Below, piece after piece: positions 56,637 through 64,000 of a stretch of 64,000 nucleotides of DNA. The notes below the pieces were generated by a model that saw only the letters and a list, made by a program, of their open reading frames with translations, ran no database searches and was not told the origin of the DNA. This DNA comes from Nelumbo lutea (taxonomy: Eukaryota > Streptophyta > Magnoliopsida > Proteales > Nelumbonaceae): positions 116,820,999-116,884,998 of the forward strand of contig JAKGHH010000001.1 in NCBI GenBank assembly GCA_022828595.1, read 5' to 3'. Position numbers and translations under genes: made by a program. Each line of letters opens with the position of its first letter. Position 1 is the first letter of the stretch.

Positions 56637-57594
56637 GGCCCGTTTGACATCGTTCCTGACTTATTTCTATTCTTCTCCCTGAGAATTAACCGATTTATTT
56701 GGAAAACTGTTCCTGGAAAACGTATTTTCCTAATGTTTATTCCAATTCCAATAAATATAAAAAGAAACAAATATAATAATACATCAATGCAAAAAAGGGT
56801 TATAGTAGATAAGGGCAATTTTTGGCCCCTAATATCAATAAAAATAATAAATTTAATAAAATTTCAAAAACAAATTAACTTTTTAAGAATAATATCAAAA
56901 AATTTCGTTTCATCATGAAGAAGACATTTGTTTATCAATGTCTACTAAAAATACATAATGGCAAAAATTAATATTAGGCACCAAGAATGATAAATGCATT
57001 TTCATCCATGGCAATTAATATAGAAGAAAATGCGTAGAGTGAAAAAGAAAGAGGGTAAGATGGTTCTTGTTATCGGAGAAAGAAGAAAATCAACCGATTG
57101 GGCTTTCGGAGCCTTCTCCATGCATCAGCAGAAGAAAACCAATGAAAAAGAAAGAGGGTAAGATAAAACATAATATAAAAAAGTCAAAACACTTTTTTAG
57201 AGGAAGATGAGTGTTATTTGGGGATCTCATATGGCCGACGAGAGTGTGTTGCATCAAGAGATTTATCAGCGGAGGAAGAAGGCAACAGATGAATTAGGGT
57301 TTAGAAGGCTGAATATAATTTTATGGAAAATTACCATAATAACCCTGTCAACACTTGAACACGTTCATTATTTTAAAAGGATGCCATATAATAGCGCGTT
57401 TCTTATTTCATTACTGAAGAGAGCATGAGAAATGACAAAATCCTCCATCTGGAGCGCGCATTCTCAAGACCTTATTCATGTTGTGCTAGAACAAGTTTCA
57501 TTATTATTTTTCAAACCAAGCACGTTTATGTTCCGCAAAAGCAAAAACGTATAGAATACATGAAAAACGTTTCCACGGAACGATGCCAAACGGA
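56637..57594. mobile_element. TIR element with CCGTTTG.CATCGTTC ends
   Basis: CCCGTTTGACATCGTTCC at the left is mirrored by GGAACGATGCCAAACGG at the right. The body is AT-rich; its short frames have no motif. The interval 56053-56636 holds nothing recognised. Confidence 0.6.
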
Positions 57595-60500
57595 ATCTGC
57601 TTAAAATCGAAAGATGATGATTAGAGTTTGACCGGGGGGCTATGTATGTAACCGTGAGAGTAAGACTCGACAATCATGGTCGTCCGTTCCATCAGTGATG
57701 CGTGCATGGTCCACAAACCAAACGACAATAGGGCATCATTAATTGACGGTCCCAAACCAAATATTAAATGAGACGCTTATGTTCTGACATCACGCATGCC
57801 CGTCCATACAATGACTGAATGACGGGTGGGTCAGGTCTCTCCGATGAGCTGTCTCGTCTCTCGTGCGCCGATATTAAGCGCCCAATGGCCAATACGGCAA
57901 TACAAATCATAGTGTCTCAAGTGAGAGTGAGATGACCGTCGATTGGATCATGGGTGGAGTGTCTCTGGTCTGATCATCATCAACGAGTCACTGACCTATG
58001 CATGAACCGGGTTTGCTGAGTCTCTGGGCTGGACGCCAGGACCCGATGGGAGAAAAAGGTCAGATGACCCATCCTCCACTTAGAGCTTCTTTGTTCTCGG
58101 TGATCTGATGAGATTCAGAACCACTATCAAGGAGGCCCACACCTTGCACCCAGAGGGCCCACCATTGTTGCCAATTGCATTTAGTAGATTCAAGAGGAAG
58201 CTGAAATCCAAGCTGCCAGCTTTCGACTCTTAAAATTCCTAGGTGGTCACCGTTCACTCCCTGAGCCACTCAGTAGTCTTTTTGTTGGTAGCTATCGATT
58301 CAAATTCAAACAGTGAAACCAGCAAACACATTCTGTCCACTGCTAAAAACTAGCTAAGGTATCAAACTACCAATGTACATAATCCTTTAATGGGCTAAAG
58401 ATTAGAAGATCTCCAAAGTCCAACAAATTAAGATTGACAACCAAATACTCAACGGTATCCTATCAGTGCGGTGCCCGGCCTTGGACCATTGCATGTGATA
58501 AACCTTTTACAAAGGTCTCTTCCCATAAAGACACACCTATAAATGGAGGACCTTTACAGTTTACAGTACATCCACTAGTACCAGAGATGCCTCTTAGCTG
58601 AAGGAATCAGTATTTTTTGTTAAGGAATCAGTAAATTTGATTGAATCAAAACCGACATTTCAGTTGTGATTAATTCAAGGGTTTTGTCTAGCCTATCCCA
58701 TAATACCCCAAGAATTCGTTACAGAAGAAGAAGATTAAAATACATGGATTTTAAATCAATTGTCATTCTGTCAATGTGGATTGAATTGAATGCTGAACCA
58801 AGAAGATGTAGTTTTACTTGGGAAATCGAACCATTTCAATTTATAGTAATTAAATTATAAAAGAAAAATGCTTAGTTTCAAATGGGTTTAATTAACAAAG
58901 TAAAAAAAAAAAAAAAAGCAAAACAAAACCAAATTGGGTAGACACCTGACTAAGTAAAATGGAGCATAACTCAACATGGATATAATAATAGGAATAATAA
59001 TTAATAAGAAGCTTAGGATGCTTGTTCTTGCATTAATGAAGATGCGCTTAAAAATGTGCCCTGGATACACATGCTGAGCCTTTTTTAGACTTTACAAGGA
59101 CACTAGTTTCTAACCCTCTTTTCCCCTTTGAAATTCGCCTTTTTCCCTTCTCTTTCCAAGGATTTACCCAAAAAAATTCCCTTGGACCAATTATGCTACG
59201 CTTTACGCATGTCTCATGTCACATGTATGCAAATCTCAATAACCCTTTGATACGCTTTTAGAGCTGGTGAGCACGAGCCAGGTCCCTCCCTGGCTTCCCT
59301 TCTGGTCCAAAGAGACTCCTCCACTGTTTGAGATTCGAGCTCTCGAGAGTGCCACTCACACCCATTAGTCCAGTACTCCATTTTTTTTTTCTTTTTCTCC
59401 CTCTCTCATTTTAAATTTCTGCAAGCCCAAGATTATGAATATAATCTCTCTCTCTCTGGTGTGAAGAAATGCACAAAGCCACAAACTGTCCTCTTGGAGA
59501 CTGAATTTTATTTTCCATGACAGTGTAATTTATGCTTTCCTGAGTAGAGTTATGGTTGCAACCAAACGTCTCAGTCTCCCTCTACAGCATCTTATTAATC
59601 TGGACAGAGCTTCCTTTCCACATAGAGATGGTAGCTTTTAGCCATCTAGACATGTGCAGCCCCTCCCAAAATGTGGTCAGCCATGAAAAGCATCCGGAAG
59701 GACCAGAACCAGAACATCCACCATATCTACTGTTGCCACACTGAGCGCTCATGGCGAATAAATAATTCCATGGGGAATCCACATTGGCTCCCTCTTTTAA
59801 TTGTTACTTGTGAATACTATATTTGCAACTGTGTGAACAAATTTCCACTTCACATTCCACAGGAAAACGGAAAACCCCAGTTGGCAAGGCCGTCTCCATA
59901 CCTCTGTCTTAACCCAGCCCAGCAAACTAGTTACAAAACAATTAGTAAATGGGTCAACAGTTTTGCCTGGAACTCTGCATTCTAGGGCCGAGAACCATGG
60001 GGAAGAGACAACTCCACTTTTCATTCTCTAGGAACTCTTGCACCTGCTTCACATGTGCCTTGGTCAAATTCACATACATACACAGTCAATTCATCAAATA
60101 TTTAATATGCTTCCTTGAAGAACCATCCACCCTTACACATGTGAACAAACATTTCTTGATTTGTACTTAACCACATTTATGCTAATATTAATTCCACAGA
60201 CCACAGGCTTCTCCTTAATATTGCTCTACAATAAATGGTGAAGTCGTTGGCTTTTGTTGTGTTCTGTTCCCCATTAACTCTAACATGGTGCGTACGTACG
60301 CAAACTTTTTCTGGATGCTCACACCTATACATTAACTTACATGGAGGATGAGGATCCTCAAAAGTCGGCTGGTCCCACCATTGTTTTCAACCTCCCAAAA
60401 GTGAAAAAAAAAACAAATTCATTAGTTTAGATTTAATCAAACAAGAAAACTGGAATCTTGGAGGTTCTATGTTACAGTACACCTTGGAGGTCTACAATTA

Positions 60501-61665
60501 CTTTGGAACAATGAACTACTCACTCAGAACTCATTATGAGTACAACTTGGAGCTGCAGGATCACATCTAACCTTCAACGTTCTGCACTTTAAACTATGAA
60601 CTAGTCATATAGGGCACTGTCTGAAATGCCAATAATCTGGTAGTCAGAATTATCCAAATGCTTTGGAATTCAGGCCATGGTCCCACACCCCTATGGCCCC
60701 ATTTAAGTTGAGAAACAATGGGCTGGTCACAGGTTGGTTTTCTTGATGGTTGATCTGAAGCTAAAGAATTTATATTTGGGTTTACCAAGTTCAGTTGCAA
60801 AATAACCAATTGAAATTGGTTGTGGGCAAATTGAGAAAACTCTCTTCTTTAGTGAATATCCAAACCAACATCAAATTTGAAAGCTAAGAGGTTGAGTATT
60901 AGAAGCAAAGTAGCTGACCAGGTTCAGACAATTTGATGGTTGAACTCAAGAATTGTCACCCTTTTGATCTAAGAGTTTGGAGTCTTAATTTGGTAGATGA
61001 AATAGTGCTTGCAGGCAGAGATTTCCTATGATCTAGAGAAGTTGAGATGAAACACATCCCATGATGTCTAGGTATTGAGGAATACTGAAGCTCTTCTTGG
61101 TCTATGTCCTGATTTCTTTGATCACAAGGAGCATGGCCCAATACAGCCACACCTGTCTTATTTTAGTTTCTTCACCTGAGCAAGACCAACCTTGTGTCAT
61201 CACACCAAGGCCGCATAGTGCCAATATTGTATGTTGAGGGTCTGGCCCGGTACCAAGCAGTAATGATTGTTGTGTTGCAGCCTGCAAGGGATGGGGGTGG
61301 AAATTCAATTCCTCTTGATTGAAACAAAAACAGAAGCTACATAGATTACTTGAATGGGCAATTGACACAATTATCGATAATTTCGGCATCATTGGGTGTT
61401 GATTGGTGAGCACTCAATGCCTCAATGGGTTGCATGTATCATCTTTGCAAGAGTTAATTAAAAAAAAAAAAACTATTCATTATCATCGTAGGATAGAGTA
61501 TATTACAAGACATTGCTAAGTACTTATTTCATTGGAGAGACGGAAGAGATAACAAAGAAGAATATATTTCAGCCAATTCTAATTAAGGATCTAATACACC
61601 AATATATATATATATATATATAGAACTAAAAGGATAATAGAAAAATAAGTATTTGGATTAATATA
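57595..61665. other. Intergenic, no gene recognised
   Basis: It contains poly-A at about 58902-58917, a TC-repeat near 59440 and a TA microsatellite (about 61600-61621). Frames of 60-104 codons on both strands, for example 59671-59985 and 61102-61413, show no family motif and overlap each other. Confidence 0.4.
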
Positions 61666-61673
61666 ATAGAGAG

Positions 61674-62006
61674 TAAGGGTGCAATGGATTTAAGTTCTAA
61701 TCGAATAGTTCGGATTTGAGTTCGATTAGGCTAGATTTGAGTTTGAATATTGGATGAGTACGATTAATTATTCGAGTTCGACCAAAAAAGTTCAACTTGA
61801 AAAATCTCGAGTTTGGATCAATTTGCACATATATACATATTATAGAATATATCATATACATAATACAAAAATATATTCATTTTTTAGCTTTCAGCTGAAT
61901 TCGGATTCATCGAATCGAACCAAACTCGAACTACTCAAGTCTGATATTATTTTAATTGGATCGAGCCAGAACATGCCAAAATCGGCTCGGCTCTATTGCA
62001 CCTCTA
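61674..62006. mobile_element. Non-autonomous hAT element, 333 bp, perfect 8-bp TSD
   Basis: The ends are TAAGGGTGCAAT and ATTGCACCTCTA. The perfect duplication ATAGAGAG lies at 61666-61673 and 62007-62014. Inside are TTCGAGTT/AACTCGAA-type arms around an AT core. Non-coding. Confidence 0.92.
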
Positions 62007-62014
62007 ATAGAGAG

Positions 62015-63560
62015 CATGAAATGGTCGGCAACAGTAAGTCGCCATGTGCGATCGTCCAAACAATCAAGTAATACAGAACCCTAGCTCCCAATCTATATCT
62101 GTTGATTCAGCTCAAGCTCTCAATCATGGCTTAAGCAATTCTAAGTTGTGTATTGAATGGGTTCTGCTCTGCCAAACTAATTGCTTAACCCAAAAATAGC
62201 AGAAACATTGTCAAACAGATGATATGTGCTTGATGTAAGGGGTGTCCGTCAAGTTGGGGTTTGCTGAGCTATGCCTTGCTAATCGTCCGTCGCGCTCTCT
62301 CTCTCAGATGTCATCAGTGCTCTGTTTTTCTACTGTTCTTATTGGTCTATTGTTAGAACAATTTTACCACATTTGAAAGCTTTCAGCATTAGTTTTGCGG
62401 TGAAGGATGCAACGTAACGTAAGAGCCTACAAAAACAGTGGTACATGAACTTGACTAGCTGTATGGGCCAAGTGTCCACTTTAAGAGGTTTTGGGGCGAG
62501 ATTCTTTCAAAGAGGGCGGTGCACTTAAATGTTGCACAAGAGAAATTGATGAAGGGAACCCAAAACCTTTTCTCTTGTTTGACCAAAATGAAGTAAAAAT
62601 GTTTTACCTCATAAGTATTCTAGTTTCTTAGGGTGCCTTTATATTATTTAGTCCTCCCATGGCTCCGCCCTTTTCTCTGGGTTAAATTTCTACACTTTCT
62701 GTACGTTTTTTTTTACCTTTCTGATTTCTCTTTGCCTCTGCTGTGTTCTAGTACTAAGGTTCAACATTTGTGTACCATATTCCTTATGTTTGCTTAGTTC
62801 AGGAATTCCATCTTTTCGTATGGCAAGGCAAGCAATTGAGAATTCTTGAAAAGAAACACAAAGCAGACAGATTTATTACCAGCAATAAATATATCTTCTG
62901 ATCCAGTGGTGAAATATTATTCATGTTTTCTCAATAGACAATCAGACACCAATTTAAGTTATAAGATTCCAAGCCCAAAATTTGTATCCATGCCAATCCG
63001 AGCACTTTGATTGGACTCAAAAGTTTGCTCCTTCATCTCTTGGTTTGGGCTTGAGTTGTGGCATTGGAAAACTTGACCAAGGGCCCGACATAAGCCCAAA
63101 AACGTACTTGTACAAGTGTCTTTTCCGTTTAAATATTTGAGCACTTTCAATCTATTAATTAGTCGATCGGTACACTGCCAAGTTGCCTTGAGAAGGATTT
63201 GCACTTCATTTGCTTCAGTCTGAGGAATTCTCCTACTCAATGACATAGCTGTTCAAGCCACAACTGACCTAGGCCACTTCAAGTATTCAATAGAAGTTAT
63301 CATGGGCTGAAAATTAAAATCTGGGCTTGAAGTCAGGTTGGGTTAGACTTGGGTTGCTCCTCCTATACATTACGTTGGGCTTGAATTGGCTCTAAAGTCT
63401 AAACCCAACAAAAAAGAAGGGTACGAGACTTAGTAAAACGGCAGATGTTGAGAGCACATCTGCTGCAATATGCATATATTCAATAATATGTCAAATAATC
63501 GGAAAGTTTCACTCTTCTCTCTCCCACTCCCAGAAGTTTATGATAGGAGCAAAGTTGTGC
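62015..63560. other. Intergenic and presumed upstream region of the PPR gene
   Basis: No gene recognised. A 95-codon minus-strand frame (62959-63246) has no motif I know. Confidence 0.4.
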
Positions 63561-64000
63561 ATGCAACGTCTCAGTTGTCTTCTACGTACTCTCTGCTCTT
63601 CCACTCTAGATACCAACATAAAATCGCTTCTTTCTCTTCTACAAACAGCAACCGATGTCCGACAACTCCATCAAATCCATGCCCACATGATAATCTCTGG
63701 CACCATTAAAGACACCTTTGCTGCCAGTCGACTACTCTCTTCACCTGCACTTGTGGAACCCAGCTACGCCCGTTTGATCTTCTCCCAAATCTCTTCCCCT
63801 AATCTCTTCATATGGAATACATTGATCAAGAAGCTCGTAGAAAATGGCATGGATTCCATGAGCCCACCACCTCTTCTAGTTTACAAACAGATGCTCAAAA
63901 CCAGTGTAAGACCCAACAGTCACACTTTCATGTACCTGATCAAGGCCTTGCAAGCTCAGTTGGATTTGTATCTCCATGAGGGAGAAGCCATCCATTCAAA
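63561..64000 (+). CDS. PLS-class pentatricopeptide repeat protein, N-terminal part
   Basis: From ATG 63561 (MQRLSCLLRTLCSS..) the frame stays open for 146 codons to the window edge. The first 20 or so residues are basic and Ser-rich, as in an organelle targeting peptide. LLSLLQTATDVRQLHQIHAH is a typical opening of PLS-class plant PPR proteins, followed by a repeat with YARLIFSQISSPNLFIWNTL and one with VRPNSHTFMYLIKAL, then GEAIHS. Such proteins bind organellar RNA and often act in C-to-U editing. The C-terminal E/DYW part, if any, lies outside. No defect is seen. A competing frame from 63470 ends at 63709 and does not fit the repeats. Confidence 0.88.
   Translation, partial: MQRLSCLLRTLCSSTLDTNIKSLLSLLQTATDVRQLHQIHAHMIISGTIKDTFAASRLLSSPALVEPSYARLIFSQISSPNLFIWNTLIKKLVENGMDSMSPPPLLVYKQMLKTSVRPNSHTFMYLIKALQAQLDLYLHEGEAIHS

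Noticed and set aside
59582..60024. Overlapping plus and minus frames rich in Cys/Trp
   Set aside because: Frames overlap on both strands and match no family I know.
62959..63246. 95-codon minus-strand frame upstream of the PPR gene
   Set aside because: No motif or splice context; not enough to call a gene.
63470..63709. 79-codon frame with ATG upstream of the PPR start
   Set aside because: Different frame from the PPR repeats; it ends while the PPR frame continues.

Overview
The window looks like repeat-rich nuclear DNA of a flowering plant. It is AT-rich, intron-bearing and split into small genic islands. It carries D-type cyclin, pentatricopeptide-repeat (PPR), plastid-type phosphofructokinase (PFK) and glutaredoxin sequences of plant type, plus plant Ty3/gypsy, Ty1/copia, L1-type LINE, SINE, hAT and Mutator-like transposons. 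I cannot name the species.

Only two genes look intact. One is a six-exon D2/D4-type cyclin on the minus strand (38838-40978, 359 codons, all GT-AG introns). The other is the first 146 codons of a PLS-class PPR gene on the plus strand, from an ATG at 63561 past the right edge of the window.

1-10 kb: a glutaredoxin-like C-terminal relic (about 699-1003) is followed by a candidate Mutator-like unit (1331-10013). Its ends are long imperfect inverted repeats, and it encloses a broken PPR gene. That PPR gene was hit by a 647-bp solo LTR and by a Ty3/gypsy element (2784-8226, 5-bp target duplication GATAG). A 478-bp tandem duplication later copied the junction of the two.

10.4-26.7 kb: a decayed plastid-type ATP-PFK gene (plus strand) can be followed exon by exon. 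Its introns hold a copia relic, a SINE, two foldback elements and a 143-bp tandem duplication. One late exon (19882-25976) was cut twice: by LINE A (9-bp target duplication) and, 13 bp further on, by a TIR transposon. LINE B then landed in the end of that transposon (14-bp target duplication). Removing all three restores an open PFK exon.

26.8-44 kb: AT-rich intergenic DNA with several non-autonomous hAT-type elements. Their termini are TA(G/A)... and three here have clear 8-bp target duplications. The cyclin gene lies between them.

44.1-54.6 kb: a 10.5-kb Tat-lineage Ty3/gypsy element in minus orientation (gag-protease-RT-RNase H-second RNase H-integrase). It carries an extra, intron-bearing gene on the opposite strand between integrase and the 3' LTR, with its own TATA-like box. 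The coding regions have stops and the RT motif is damaged.

54.6-63.5 kb: intergenic DNA with further MITE-like elements, one of them with a perfect 8-bp target duplication. I recognised no gene there before the terminal PPR gene. Family and lineage names come from remembered conserved motifs, not from a database search.
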